The notes beneath the pieces are model-generated. The model saw only the letters and a list, made by a program, of their open reading frames with translations, searched no databases and was not told where the DNA came from. A stretch of DNA of 64,000 nt, from assembly GCF_002954405.1 (NCBI RefSeq), contig NZ_MQWC01000004.1:1448301-1512300 (forward strand). The letters are read 5' to 3'. Shown piece by piece: positions 1-8,875 of the stretch (position 1 is the stretch's first letter; the number at the start of each line of letters is the position of its first letter). The stretch is from Salinibacter sp. 10B. Lineage in GTDB: Bacteria > Bacteroidota > Rhodothermia > Rhodothermales > Salinibacteraceae. Made by a program: the position numbers and the translations under genes.

Positions 1-1093
1 GTGCCAATACGGTCAGTTCGGCGGTCGTGTCGGTTCGGGTCGTATCCAGTGAGGACGCAAAGCGGAAAACCACCTGGTCCAATCCGTCGCTGATGGGGTG
101 CGACGAGAAGTTGGCGATTTGCGGAATGTACGGATATCGGATCTGATTTACGACGTTGAAGCCGCCACGCTGCTGTTGAACCCGCACTGCGGACGCGTTT
201 CGGTCCCGTACGAGATCCGCTCGGATCGGAAGGCCGTAGTCGTACAGAAGAGAGTCCAACCCCGTAGATTGAGGCCGCGCCCGCCCCAATCGCATGTTCG
301 GCCGTGCCCGGTTCAGCGCGACGATCATTCGTCCCCCTCGCATCACGTATTGGTCGAGGGCACGAACGGCCTGAGTAGAAAGCCGCTCCTGTGGTCGAGC
401 CACCAGAAGCACATCGACATTGGCCGGTACACCGGTGGAGTCAACGCCCGAAATCGTCTGTAGATTGTACCGGCCTTTTAAAGCGTCGCGGAGTTGTGTC
501 ATTTCACTGAGCGACGGCTCTCCATGTCCCTGGAGAATTCCGAGGACGTCGTTGTCCTTCGTTGTAAGCTTCCGTATCGTGCTCGCGATGGTATATTCCA
601 GTGCCGACCCCGGTTCGATAAAAGACAGGACCTCGCGCCGCTCCTGATATTGAAAGACCGCTCCCAGATATGCCCGCTTCTGCGTCATCTTGTTTCGCTG
701 GCGGACATCAATGGTGACCGGACGAATACCCGCCTGCCGGGCTGCACGTGCCTTTTCGTCGCTTTCGTTGGGGTTGACGAATCGAAACTCAACATTTCCG
801 TCCGACGCCGCCCGAAACTCCTGTAGCAGTGCCCGAAATTCCTCTTTCGTGCGCCCAAATCGAGAGGGAAGGTTTGCCGTGAAATACGCTGTTACCGTCA
901 CTGGATCAACCAACTCCCCCGCAATGTCGTGACTCGCACTTGCAAGCGTATAGCGGTTGTTCTCGGTAAGGTCAGCCCGCCAAACAAACTGATGGGCCGT
1001 ATAGGTGAGAGCAATGAGACTACCCGCAATGAGTAGTACCTGTAGCAGTGCTTCGCGCCGGTTCGCAAGAAAGCCTGCGAATGCGTTTGACAT
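1..1093 (-). CDS. gldG: GldG-like gliding ABC transporter auxiliary protein (partial, C-terminus off the left edge)
   Basis: The frame is open from an ATG at 1093 to the window edge, giving about 364 residues. It starts MSNAFAGFLANRREALLQVL, followed by one membrane segment (about residues 15-33). A long extracytoplasmic part follows with GldG/ABC_transp_aux features: 'LTENNRYTLA' after the membrane segment, then 'ILQGHGEPSL' and 'LDQYVMRGGRMIVALNRARP'. GldG is the periplasm-facing partner of the GldA/GldF ABC transporter needed for gliding in flavobacteria. It lies 60 bp downstream of the GldF-like permease on the same strand, so the three form one operon. The family normally has a second membrane helix near the C-terminus, which would lie outside the window. 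The family call is confident; the transported substrate is unknown even in model species. Confidence 0.85.
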   Translation of the reverse strand, partial: MSNAFAGFLANRREALLQVLLIAGSLIALTYTAHQFVWRADLTENNRYTLASASHDIAGELVDPVTVTAYFTANLPSRFGRTKEEFRALLQEFRAASDGNVEFRFVNPNESDEKARAARQAGIRPVTIDVRQRNKMTQKRAYLGAVFQYQERREVLSFIEPGSALEYTIASTIRKLTTKDNDVLGILQGHGEPSLSEMTQLRDALKGRYNLQTISGVDSTGVPANVDVLLVARPQERLSTQAVRALDQYVMRGGRMIVALNRARPNMRLGRARPQSTGLDSLLYDYGLPIRADLVRDRNASAVRVQQQRGGFNVVNQIRYPYIPQIANFSSHPISDGLDQVVFRFASSLDTTRTDTTAELTVLA

Positions 1094-1153
1094 GGAGCGA
1101 ACAGATCCGGTTTTCGTTTGGGTTTGAGCGTTGTGATCGTGAGAAGAGAATCG

Positions 1154-1879
1154 CTAGTGCCATCTCCGACTCTTGAGTGTGACGGTGGCCGCCAGCCCAG
1201 CACCGATGGTGATCGTTGCTATATAAAGCACGGAGGCCGCGTCAATCACACCTCGGGCCATCGTCTGAAAATGATGTTGCAAATCCAGAAACTCCGCGAT
1301 GTTGGCGACCCTCCCCGGAAGAATGCTCGCCATCTGCCCAAAAAGGAGATGGAGAAAGACGGCAATGAAGAGACTGAGCAAAAACGCTACGATCTGATTG
1401 CTCGTGAGGCTCGACGCAAAAATGCCGATGCTCACATAGACGGCACTCACGAGCAGGAGGCCAATATATCCGCTGAGGGTGGCGCCATGATCAATGGGGC
1501 CGAGTTGCGCAACGGTCACGTAGTAGGGGAGCGTAAATGCCAGGGCAATGGCCACAAGCCCCCAGGCAGCCAACCATTTCCCTGCTACGATCTGGAGGTC
1601 GTCCAGCGGCTTCGTCGCCAAAAGCTCAAGGGTCCCGCTGCGTCGCTCCTCGGCCACCATCCCCATCGTAACGGCCGGGATGAAGAAAAAAAGAGTCCAG
1701 AACGACACCTGGAAGAATGTGCTGAGCGAAGCCTCCCCTACGAAGAAGATGTCTCCTTGCCCGAACAGCCACGTAAACGTGCCGCTAAGGCCAAGAAAAA
1801 TAACGAGCAGTACGTATGCCGTGAGCGAGTCGAAGAACGCGTTGATTTCACGCTTGCAGATGGTCCATACGGCGTGCAT
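1154..1879 (-). CDS. gldF: GldF-like ABC transporter permease
   Basis: A 241-residue integral membrane protein of the ABC-2 type. It starts MHAVWTICKREINAFFDSLTAYVLL, with the usual amphipathic start and about six hydrophobic segments. 'MGMVAEERRSGTLELLATKPLDDLQIVAGKW', a stretch written here only as its key residues E-R-R-S-G-T-L-E-L-L, is the conserved cytoplasmic loop of this family (roughly residues 75-100). It sits between the ATPase gldA (80 bp upstream) and gldG (60 bp downstream), the gldA-F-G arrangement of the gliding-associated ABC transporter. Its length matches GldF of gliding Bacteroidota. A general ABC-2 permease cannot be excluded on sequence alone, but both neighbours support GldF. 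Confidence 0.87.
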   Translation of the reverse strand: MHAVWTICKREINAFFDSLTAYVLLVIFLGLSGTFTWLFGQGDIFFVGEASLSTFFQVSFWTLFFFIPAVTMGMVAEERRSGTLELLATKPLDDLQIVAGKWLAAWGLVAIALAFTLPYYVTVAQLGPIDHGATLSGYIGLLLVSAVYVSIGIFASSLTSNQIVAFLLSLFIAVFLHLLFGQMASILPGRVANIAEFLDLQHHFQTMARGVIDAASVLYIATITIGAGLAATVTLKSRRWH

Positions 1880-1959
1880 AATCGAAGAGACAATCTCTGG
1901 TCAGACGAATCGTCATGAACAGGGCATTGGCCCTTCGTGAACACACACTCGAACAAGAC

Positions 1960-2919
1960 TCAACCTGCCGGTGCTTTCTCCAATCCCCCAGGGGTCTCCG
2001 GCGTCTCTGTCAGTTCTCGGAAGACATCTTCCAAACTCGACTCAAGAGGAGTCAATTCGGTAAGGGTCCAGCCCCGATCGATACAAAGATGGAATACATC
2101 AGCAGCAAGATCGTCCTCCCTGTCGGCAACGAGCTCGTAGTAGCCGTCCGTGCGTTGAACAGAGCTAACCCCGTCCAGGCTCTCGAACGCTGCATACACA
2201 TCATCAGTATCGGGAACGTCAATTCGAACCCGAAGTCGGGCCCCCCCCATAAACTGTTTTCGCAACTCTTCTGTGGGTCCATCGGCCACAATCTGCCCCT
2301 GATCAATAATGAGAATACGGTCACACGTCATCTCCACTTCTTTCAGGATATGGGAGCTCAGCATGACCGTCTTTTCCTTGCCAATCTCTTTAATCAACTC
2401 CCGAATTTCGGCGATCTGGTTCGGGTCAAGACCGGTCGTAGGCTCATCCAGAATGAGGACCGGGGGATCGTGTAGCAGGGCCTGTGCGAGTCCTACGCGC
2501 TGTTGAAATCCCTTCGACAGTTCCCCAATGCGCTTGTGACGCTCCGGCCCAAGACCACACACATCCATCATCTCCTGAATCCGCTGAGTAGCCTTGTCCT
2601 GCGGTACTGCTTGCAGGTCGGCCGAGAGACGGAGATAATCGACCACCGGCATGTCGGTGTATAACGGGGTGTTCTCCGGTAGATATCCAATCCGACGTCG
2701 CACTTCTTGGGGATGCTCGTGGATGTCGTATCCATCAAGCGACGCTGTACCCGCAGTGGGGCTGAGGTAGCACGTGAGGATGCGCATTGTCGTGCTTTTG
2801 CCGGCCCCATTCGGGCCCAAAAACCCCAGTACCTCTCCCGTATTCATCTCAAAGCTGATGTCGTCTACGGCCTTCTGTGTGCCGTAGACCTTCGTGAGGT
2901 TCGTCGCAGTGATGCCCAT
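1960..2919 (-). CDS. gldA: GldA-like ABC transporter ATPase
   Basis: A 319-residue nucleotide-binding subunit. The Walker A motif is GPNGAGKSTT (about residues 35-44), the signature is 'LSKGFQQRVGLAQALL' (about 134-149), and the Walker B motif is 'VLILDEPTTGLDP'. It is followed by the switch-His region 'VMLSSHIL'. About 90 C-terminal residues after the ATPase core form a GldA-type extension. It would energise the GldF/GldG complex at the cytoplasmic membrane. It is the first gene of the minus-strand gldA-gldF-gldG operon. A TATAAT -10 element lies about 110 bp upstream. Confidence 0.88.
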   Translation of the reverse strand: MGITATNLTKVYGTQKAVDDISFEMNTGEVLGFLGPNGAGKSTTMRILTCYLSPTAGTASLDGYDIHEHPQEVRRRIGYLPENTPLYTDMPVVDYLRLSADLQAVPQDKATQRIQEMMDVCGLGPERHKRIGELSKGFQQRVGLAQALLHDPPVLILDEPTTGLDPNQIAEIRELIKEIGKEKTVMLSSHILKEVEMTCDRILIIDQGQIVADGPTEELRKQFMGGARLRVRIDVPDTDDVYAAFESLDGVSSVQRTDGYYELVADREDDLAADVFHLCIDRGWTLTELTPLESSLEDVFRELTETPETPGGLEKAPAG

Positions 2920-3027
2920 GAGGCAGAACGATCGCTCGTGGGAAATCGAATGCGTTGCGGTATGCTCGCCCTCGGAGTCGATTTTCCCTCAGCGGGAGGG
3001 CGAACTGAACGAGAGATCGTGCCCAAT

Positions 3028-3033
3028 ATTATA
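3028..3033 (-). promoter_or_regulatory. -10 element (TATAAT) upstream of gldA
   Basis: Read on the minus strand this is an exact TATAAT, placed to give a leader of roughly 105 nt before the gldA ATG. No good -35 hexamer is seen: the spacing-appropriate bases read TCACGT or TTCACG. The call therefore rests on the -10 alone. Confidence 0.4.
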
Positions 3034-3156
3034 GGGGTTCATCGGAGATCACGTGAAAACTCGTCTTGATGATCCACTTCTTCTCCCCCTGTGCTCATTG
3101 CTTCCCCTGCTTGCTATTCCCCATGGGTTTTCAAAAAACGGAGACTTCATTCCCCT

Positions 3157-4275
3157 CTATCCCTCGCCCACTCCGGATCTGATCAACTCGAGTACTTCTT
3201 CCCAGTGGGAAGGAGGATCCACTTCGAAATTCAATTGCTTGCCCGTCCTGGGGTGCGTAAACCCCAATCGATAGGCATGGAGTGCGGGATGGGGAAGAAT
3301 TTCGAAGATTTGATCGAAGCGAGCACGCCGCTCCGTCGACTGAGTCCCATAACGAATGGACTGCCCCCCATACTTCGGGTCTCCAAGAATCGGATGATTG
3401 CGATACTGAGAATGTACACGGATCTGATGTGTACGCCCAGTCTCCAACCAAAAGTCAACCACAGAGGTGTTTTCCAATCGCTCTATGGTCTGGTAGTGGG
3501 TGACAGCCCATTTCCCGTTCTCTTCTGACACCACGGCCATTCTCTGGCGATGGTGTGGATCCCGCCCAATTGCGCCTTCGATCCTCCCATTCGGTGGATC
3601 GAGGTGTCCCCACAGGATCGCGCGGTAGTGCCGATCTACGGTGTGTGCCTTGAACTGGTCAGCCAAGGCCGTGTGTGCCCGATCTCGTTTTGCAACCACC
3701 AGCAATCCGGACGTCCCTTTGTCGAGGCGGTGCACAATTCCAGGACGAACGACGGGGTGGTCTGGAGATTCCGGAAGAGCGTTCACCATCGATAGCCCTA
3801 CGTCTTCATCCCTTCCCGCCTCCTTCGAATCATCGGCAGATACCGTTCCACCGTCTACATGATGGAGTACGGCGTGGACCAGTGTCCCCGAGCGATGGCC
3901 GGGGGCTGGGTGCACGACCATCCCGGGTTGCTTATTGACCACCAGTAGATCCTCATCCTCATACACAACATCGAGGGGGAGATCTTCAGGCTCCGCTTCC
4001 ATTGGGGGCTTACGGATCAGGCGAAAAAGGATCCGGTCGCCCGGCTCAATGAGATAAGACTTTTGCACCTCTTCCCCATTTACAGCAATGTGTCCCTTCC
4101 GGATCGACCGTTGAATTTTCGTGCGGGAGGCATCCGGATAGAACCGGGTCAGATACTTATCAACTCGCTTCTGTCCGCTAAATGAGTTGGGAACGTTGAC
4201 TTCGACAACATTCTCCTTTCGAGTCACCTCGGCTTTGTAGTCATCCGGATGGAAGTGATCAGAGGAGGTTGACAT
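3157..4275 (-). CDS. rluD: RluA/RluD-family 23S rRNA pseudouridine synthase
   Basis: Converts uridines in 23S rRNA to pseudouridine. An N-terminal S4 RNA-binding domain ('RVDKYLTRFYPDASRTKIQR', about residues 30-90) is followed by the synthase domain. The catalytic motif is 'GIVHRLDKGTSGLLVVAK', whose Asp is the nucleophile. The C-terminal 'TGRTHQIRVH' element is also typical. About 372 residues are read from the ATG at 4275 (MSTSSDHF). A start ten codons further upstream (4305) is open, but it adds a non-conserved peptide and comes close to the tRNA terminator. An insertion of roughly 25 residues after 'HAVLHHVDGG' lengthens the protein relative to E. coli RluD. The exact target uridines cannot be read from sequence. 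Confidence 0.9.
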   Translation of the reverse strand: MSTSSDHFHPDDYKAEVTRKENVVEVNVPNSFSGQKRVDKYLTRFYPDASRTKIQRSIRKGHIAVNGEEVQKSYLIEPGDRILFRLIRKPPMEAEPEDLPLDVVYEDEDLLVVNKQPGMVVHPAPGHRSGTLVHAVLHHVDGGTVSADDSKEAGRDEDVGLSMVNALPESPDHPVVRPGIVHRLDKGTSGLLVVAKRDRAHTALADQFKAHTVDRHYRAILWGHLDPPNGRIEGAIGRDPHHRQRMAVVSEENGKWAVTHYQTIERLENTSVVDFWLETGRTHQIRVHSQYRNHPILGDPKYGGQSIRYGTQSTERRARFDQIFEILPHPALHAYRLGFTHPRTGKQLNFEVDPPSHWEEVLELIRSGVGEG

Positions 4276-4322
4276 GCCAGACGCCAAACAGGGAGAATCG
4301 AACAACGATCAGAAATAGGAAA

Positions 4323-4350
4323 TCCCCTTTCAGCTTGCACTGAAAGGGGA
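4323..4350 (-). terminator. Rho-independent terminator of tRNA-Ser
   Basis: An 11-bp perfect stem (TCCCCTTTCAG paired with CTGAAAGGGGA) has a 6-nt loop. On the minus strand it is followed by a T-rich run (TTTCCTATTTCT). It begins 13 nt beyond the tRNA 3' end, so it most likely ends the tRNA transcript before the pseudouridine synthase gene. Confidence 0.75.
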
Positions 4351-4363
4351 AGAGAATCCAAAG

Positions 4364-4453
4364 CGGTGGGGGAGGGATTCGAACCCCCGGGACCCATAGC
4401 GGGCCCTCCGGTTTTCGAGACCGGTGCATTCAACCAGGCTCTGCCACCCCACC
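4364..4453 (-). tRNA. tRNA-Ser (anticodon CGA)
   Basis: A 90-nt class II tRNA with a long variable arm. The acceptor GGTGGGG pairs with CCCCACC over 7 bp, and the discriminator base is G. The anticodon loop CTCGAAA sits on the ACCGG/CCGGT-type stem, and the T loop is TTCGAAT. The anticodon CGA reads UCG serine codons. CCA is not encoded. It is followed by a strong hairpin terminator. Confidence 0.93.
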
Positions 4454-4518
4454 TGAAGAAAGAGTATCAATCTCCTCGACGAAACGGAAAAACTCATCGA
4501 GGGAAGACGTTGGGAAGC

Positions 4519-5166
4519 CTACATCGATTCGTATGTCAGTCGCTGGATTTTTTGGACGAGTTGTCGCTTCTCCGTTTCGAATCCTTCTCGAACCGTCTCC
4601 CCGGCAATCTCAACAACCTGCCCACTTTTTGCCATCCGAGCAAATGAAAGCTGGTCACTAAACGTCTTCAGGGCTGCCTGGTTCGTCGTCAAAGTGGTTC
4701 CCTTGTTGCGGAGGATATTCTTCACCCAGGTCTCAGAGGCATCGACATAGAGCATTTCAATGTCTTCCCCGGTTCCACCAGTGGGGCGATAGATAAACCG
4801 GAAGCTCTCTATACTCTCCTCAAATCCCCTATTCCGGATTTCGAACCTGTAATCAATGAATATGCCGTTGGCGCTTGTTAGCCCAATGCCCGGTCCGTTA
4901 ATGAGTTGATCTCTCAGTTCCGAGATCTCGTACTCCTCCCCATCCGGCTTGCGGCTTACCTTGAGGCTATCGCTTCGTTTCAGAACCTGGGTAAGAGTGT
5001 CCAGGAGAACACGAGGCGGACTGTTGGACTCAAGCTCATTAACAAACAGCTGGGAGGTCTGCAGCCAGCGCTGCGCACTGGCTTCCTGAAACGGGAGGGC
5101 CAACACCATCCCGAAAAACACTATCGATAGCAGAACTCCTTGATTAGTCCTAATCATATTTTCCAC
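4519..5166 (-). CDS. gldN: GldN-like type IX secretion/gliding protein (short)
   Basis: A 215-residue protein with a cleavable signal peptide (hydrophobic segment at residues 12-26, cleavage after 'EASAQ'). The mature part resembles GldN/PorN. It opens by tying a lifestyle of short helices to 'RVLLDTLTQVLKRSD', and ends with 'GETVREGFETEKRQLVQKIQRLTYESM', where charged residues dominate. GldN/PorN is a periplasmic ring component that binds the lipoprotein GldK. The gene is last in the operon, after gldL and gldM, exactly where gldN sits in flavobacteria. It is clearly shorter than typical GldN (around 300 residues). The assignment therefore rests on synteny as much as similarity. Confidence 0.65.
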   Translation of the reverse strand: MENMIRTNQGVLLSIVFFGMVLALPFQEASAQRWLQTSQLFVNELESNSPPRVLLDTLTQVLKRSDSLKVSRKPDGEEYEISELRDQLINGPGIGLTSANGIFIDYRFEIRNRGFEESIESFRFIYRPTGGTGEDIEMLYVDASETWVKNILRNKGTTLTTNQAALKTFSDQLSFARMAKSGQVVEIAGETVREGFETEKRQLVQKIQRLTYESM

Positions 5167-5214
5167 CTCTATTCTATTGCATAAAATATTGCTCCGGAAT
5201 GCAGCCCTTCTAGT

Positions 5215-6270
5215 CTACGCCAATATGAAGCTATACGAGAGACTAGATTCATTCAGGTTCACCGGAATTGCTTGCCCGGCGTGATTAATCCGTACCACAT
5301 CTTGCAACTGAATGATCACCCGGTCCTTCGATTGAGCTCCAACCTGACTAAGCCCCCTGATCAATTCTGCCTTGAGAGTTGAATTCTGTCCGAGATTAAA
5401 TGTGCCAATCTCCTGACTCGCCTTCAGCCCCTTACGAATAGAGACCTTCGCTCGGCGAACCCGATAGTTCGCATCTTGCGGATAGCTCTTGGCAAACTCG
5501 GGATCGGCCTCAACCTGGAATTGCAATGTGGGACGTGCCCGAGAAATATTATCCCCATTTGCTAACTGTTCTCCCTGGGCATCAAGCACCCTCAACTGGG
5601 GACGGGGAGGGTCAATGACTGCAAACTCTTTCTCCCCCAGATACACATTTTCACCGTTCTCAGAGGGCAGGTACGCCCGAACCGTGACACTGTTCGAGGA
5701 AGGACTCAAGGTGAGCTGACGTCCATCTACACTGGACCCAGATGAGGATTCGAGTTGCAGCGGACGCCCTTCAAGTCCCGGAACGTCAATTCGGATCTGA
5801 TTGCGTGTTCGCCGATAGAGCGACTTCGTGGCAACACTTGTCGCCACAAGTTCCGGCCGACGGACAGTAAAGGACCCGTTTAGAGTCTTGCTTACGTCCC
5901 CCTTGAGCTGACTATACTGCATGGTCACAGAATAGTCAATCTTTTTCTCGTCCTCCCCTTCAGCAAGCAGTTCGGCCGTAGCAACTTGGATATTTTCATT
6001 TCCCTCAACCGTCACCTTCTTATCGTCGGTGCGCAGGGTAATCTCTCCTCCCTTCGCAAGTTGAGAAGCCTTCAGATAGGCGTTGGCCGTGTACTCTTGC
6101 CCAAGGACGACTGTACTCTGTCCCCCCACAAGGATGGGTTCCACCTTTTCTGCAGCAACACTCTGCTCCTTAAGGTCGAACGTGCTGAAGGAGTACAGAA
6201 GAATCGGAAGGTATAGAGCCAGCATCACCCTATACCGAAGCTGTTTTATGTCTCCACCACCTTGTGCCAT
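5215..6270 (-). CDS. gldM: GldM-like type IX secretion motor protein (short)
   Basis: A 351-residue protein with one N-terminal membrane helix (about residues 14-30) preceded by basic residues (K9, R12, R14). A long periplasmic part of predicted beta-rich domains follows. In T9SS, GldM pairs with GldL in the inner membrane as a proton-driven motor and spans the periplasm to the GldK/N ring. Similarity is weak but the layout (single helix, then beta domains) matches. The gene begins 2 bp after the gldL stop codon. Model GldM proteins have roughly 510-520 residues in four periplasmic domains. This one is about 160 shorter, so at least one domain appears to be missing. Confidence 0.7.
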   Translation of the reverse strand: MAQGGGDIKQLRYRVMLALYLPILLYSFSTFDLKEQSVAAEKVEPILVGGQSTVVLGQEYTANAYLKASQLAKGGEITLRTDDKKVTVEGNENIQVATAELLAEGEDEKKIDYSVTMQYSQLKGDVSKTLNGSFTVRRPELVATSVATKSLYRRTRNQIRIDVPGLEGRPLQLESSSGSSVDGRQLTLSPSSNSVTVRAYLPSENGENVYLGEKEFAVIDPPRPQLRVLDAQGEQLANGDNISRARPTLQFQVEADPEFAKSYPQDANYRVRRAKVSIRKGLKASQEIGTFNLGQNSTLKAELIRGLSQVGAQSKDRVIIQLQDVVRINHAGQAIPVNLNESSLSYSFILA

Positions 6271-6272
6271 GA

Positions 6273-6944
6273 CTAGCTAACGGTTTTGTTTGTGTCAGAG
6301 ACTCCGTTCGGGGTAACCTGCGGATCGTTGAACTTCTGAAACCGACGAAGCATCTCGTCAAGATCATTTCGCATTTCCTCCACAGCACTACCCGCATTTT
6401 CCATTTCTGCTCCCAGGGAGTTCATCCCCTGTCCCAGACGCTCCGCATCCTCGGCCAGATCTCCGGTCGCGACCTCGTCCAGTTTCGTTCTCATGTCCTG
6501 GACTGCAACGCGGGCCTGCTTCATCTCTCCGACCATTTCATGGATTTCCCCGCCGAACTGTTTAATCTCCTTGCCCAACGCCCCCATCATTACATTGAGG
6601 TCGTCATTCACCTTCTTCTGGATCATCTCACGAGCGGACGCCCGCACAGGCTTACCGACGTCGGTAGCCCCTTCGGCAGTCGCCGCGGAGGAGGCTTCTC
6701 CAACCGCTCCTTCGCCCTCTTCAGGAACGTCAATCAGGAAGGCCTGCCCCAGTTCAAGAGCCCCCATAATCACAAAGGTGGCTGCCTCCCCGACAAACCC
6801 AAGCTGCATGAACAGCTCCCAGTTGGGGTACTTTAGGATTTTGAAGAAGACCCCCAGGATTGCAAGGGCACCGAAGATGCCGATAAAGAACCCCAGCACC
6901 TTCTTGATTCTCTCTAGCACAGCTTTCTGCTTCGGTGTGGCCAT
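6273..6944 (-). CDS. gldL: GldL type IX secretion motor protein
   Basis: A 223-residue inner-membrane protein with two adjacent hydrophobic helices (about residues 15-35 and 45-65) separated by 'KILKYPNWE', a short periplasmic link typical of GldL. A Glu inside the second helix (E53, in 'GFVGEAATFVIMG') matches the conserved membrane Glu of Flavobacterium GldL, needed for the proton-motive-force motor. The remaining 150 residues form a cytoplasmic, heptad-rich coiled-coil region. The stop codon abuts the gldM start, so the two are translated together. This is the best-conserved member of the locus and anchors the identification of its neighbours. Confidence 0.88.
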   Translation of the reverse strand: MATPKQKAVLERIKKVLGFFIGIFGALAILGVFFKILKYPNWELFMQLGFVGEAATFVIMGALELGQAFLIDVPEEGEGAVGEASSAATAEGATDVGKPVRASAREMIQKKVNDDLNVMMGALGKEIKQFGGEIHEMVGEMKQARVAVQDMRTKLDEVATGDLAEDAERLGQGMNSLGAEMENAGSAVEEMRNDLDEMLRRFQKFNDPQVTPNGVSDTNKTVS

Positions 6945-7017
6945 AGCGTCTTAGAGTAGACTATACGAATTCAATATTGAGCGTGCGGAAGAGCCGAAGT
7001 GGGCGCCGAACTGAGGT

Positions 7018-8823
7018 CTAAAGCCCCCCTCCACTGTTTCCTCCCTGATTTCCGTTTCCTCCCTGCCCGCCGGTCTGAGGTGTGTCTGGGGCCCCCTGCT
7101 GCCCGCCACCGCCCTGAGTCGGCGTAGGCGTCTGAGGAGGTCCCCCCTGGCCTTGTTGTCCAGGCTGCTGGGCATTTCCACCATTCTGGTTTGCTCCCGG
7201 CTGGGGCTGATTCTGTGGAGGCGGCGTAGGCTGAGGCCCTAGGCTCTCTTGCTGTCCCTCAATGGAGCTAATATCCGCAGCACAGCGGAACCCAATTCGT
7301 GAGGAGGCTTCATCCTTCTGCTGAAAATTTCGCACGCCAACCCCAATTTGGAAGGCATTCGACGCCCAGGATCCCCCACGCACCACACGCCGGTCCTCCT
7401 CCGGATCCGTATACACCGGATCGAGGCCCGAGAGGGCGGAGTAACTGGGCGTGTATGCATCTTCAACCCATTCTGCTACGTTTCCTGCCACGTCGTGGAG
7501 CCCCCACTTATTGGGCGGATACGTACCCACAGGAGCAGTGAATGCGTACCCGTCGGCTGCCTGCCCCTGCCGACCAGGATTAAAGTTCGCGAGGTACCGT
7601 CCTTGAGGATCACGTGGAGAGAATCCTGCCCATGGGTATACTCCGCCAACTCGTCCGGCTCGTGCCGCATACTCCCATTCTGCCTCCGTCGGAAGGCGCT
7701 TCCCTTCCCACTTACAGTACTCTTTTGCATCCTTCCACGTCACAGCAACAACGGGATAGTCACTACGCTCGGATCCGTAGAAGTAGGTCTTCCAGTTGGC
7801 TCGGCTCACTGACTCGTCCCAGGCGGTGGAGTCGGGCAATCGCTGCTCCCGCTCCTCCCCAGAGAGATCGCTCACAAAATCCCGGTACTCTTTGTTCGTA
7901 ACCTCAAACCGGTCGATGTAGAACGAACTGACGGTAACCTTCTTCCGTCCGGCGTTTTGGATATCGAGCGGGTCTTCATCTGTCAGCCCCATAATGAAGG
8001 ATCCGTCCGGCAGGCGCACCATCGTTCCATCGTTCGAAAGCGTTGGGGATCCTGTAATCGGGGTCTGTCCGGGATCATCGAACGGGGCAGGTTGACCGCG
8101 CTGCACGATCAAGGGATCAGCCCTCTTCAGCGAGTCAAGAGTATAAGGAATGTCAAACTTCTGAATGGCCATCTGAGACCCGGACACCGGGTCCTCAAAG
8201 GGACTGTCGATCTCATTCTCGGCCGAACGGCCACCGAACTGGCCTTCATTTCCAGCAATCTCTCCAGCCTCTCCCTCTACAGGAGTGGGGGCGGGCCGCC
8301 GGTCGATCTTCTCCGGCTTGTATGTAATCCCGATACTTGGCAAGAAGGCAGACATCACGTTCAGATTGAGCCGCTGTCCATTCACGACCTCATTCACCCC
8401 AAATCGGCCGCTCATTTCGACATTGAGCGCAAGGTTTTTCGCAAACCCGTACTCAAGACCTAACCCCACAGGAATCACGCCACGTTCTCCTGAGCCGTTG
8501 ACAAAATACCCGTACCCGGCGGTGAGGTAGGGATTTACTGGTTCACTGTCCCCCAAGTAATGGATCTGCATCGCCCCCTCTACGGAGTAAATGTTCTGGT
8601 ACGTCCCCCCTAGTCGAAAGCGGAGATGCTCAGACGACTCAAACTGGATACCTCCCTGAATCGCCGGATTCGTTCCAGCAATCGAGCTCTGAATCGACTG
8701 GGAAGCAAGCTGTGCTCCACCACTCACATACAGGCGCTGCGCGAAGGCCTCTACTCCTCCCCAGCCTCCCCAGGCGATGAGAAAGAGAACCGCCAATGCT
8801 TTTGTCCACCTTCCAGCTTTCAT
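7018..8823 (-). CDS. gldK: GldK homologue with an N-terminal outer-membrane beta-barrel-like domain
   Basis: 601 residues in four parts. (1) A signal peptide, cleavage near 'VEAFA-QR'; no lipobox Cys. (2) About residues 30-170, a repeated pattern of alternating hydrophobic and aromatic strands with Gly/Asn turns, like a small outer-membrane barrel. (3) About 265-520, an FGE/SUMF1-like domain: 'VRLPDGSFIMG', 'FYIDRFEVTNKEYRDF', 'GKRLPTEAEWEYAARAG', 'DVAGNVAEWVED', 'RVVRGGSWASNAF'. This is the hallmark of GldK/PorK. (4) An 80-residue Gly/Gln/Pro-rich tail. The FGE catalytic cysteines after GGSW are absent, so it should not be an active sulfatase maturase. Model GldK is a lipoprotein with no barrel. 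The fusion may replace lipid anchoring or a separate barrel partner such as PorP/SprF (inference). Confidence 0.82.
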   Translation of the reverse strand: MKAGRWTKALAVLFLIAWGGWGGVEAFAQRLYVSGGAQLASQSIQSSIAGTNPAIQGGIQFESSEHLRFRLGGTYQNIYSVEGAMQIHYLGDSEPVNPYLTAGYGYFVNGSGERGVIPVGLGLEYGFAKNLALNVEMSGRFGVNEVVNGQRLNLNVMSAFLPSIGITYKPEKIDRRPAPTPVEGEAGEIAGNEGQFGGRSAENEIDSPFEDPVSGSQMAIQKFDIPYTLDSLKRADPLIVQRGQPAPFDDPGQTPITGSPTLSNDGTMVRLPDGSFIMGLTDEDPLDIQNAGRKKVTVSSFYIDRFEVTNKEYRDFVSDLSGEEREQRLPDSTAWDESVSRANWKTYFYGSERSDYPVVAVTWKDAKEYCKWEGKRLPTEAEWEYAARAGRVGGVYPWAGFSPRDPQGRYLANFNPGRQGQAADGYAFTAPVGTYPPNKWGLHDVAGNVAEWVEDAYTPSYSALSGLDPVYTDPEEDRRVVRGGSWASNAFQIGVGVRNFQQKDEASSRIGFRCAADISSIEGQQESLGPQPTPPPQNQPQPGANQNGGNAQQPGQQGQGGPPQTPTPTQGGGGQQGAPDTPQTGGQGGNGNQGGNSGGGL

Positions 8824-8875
8824 CTTAAAAAGAGGAATATTTCTTGGTACGCGACGAACCCCTCACCCTTCAACT

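Noticed and set aside
7018-8823. FGE/SUMF1 domain as a maturase for the sulfatase at 53203
   Set aside because: The active-site cysteines after the GGSW motif are absent, and the locus is T9SS. It is GldK, not a formylglycine-generating enzyme.
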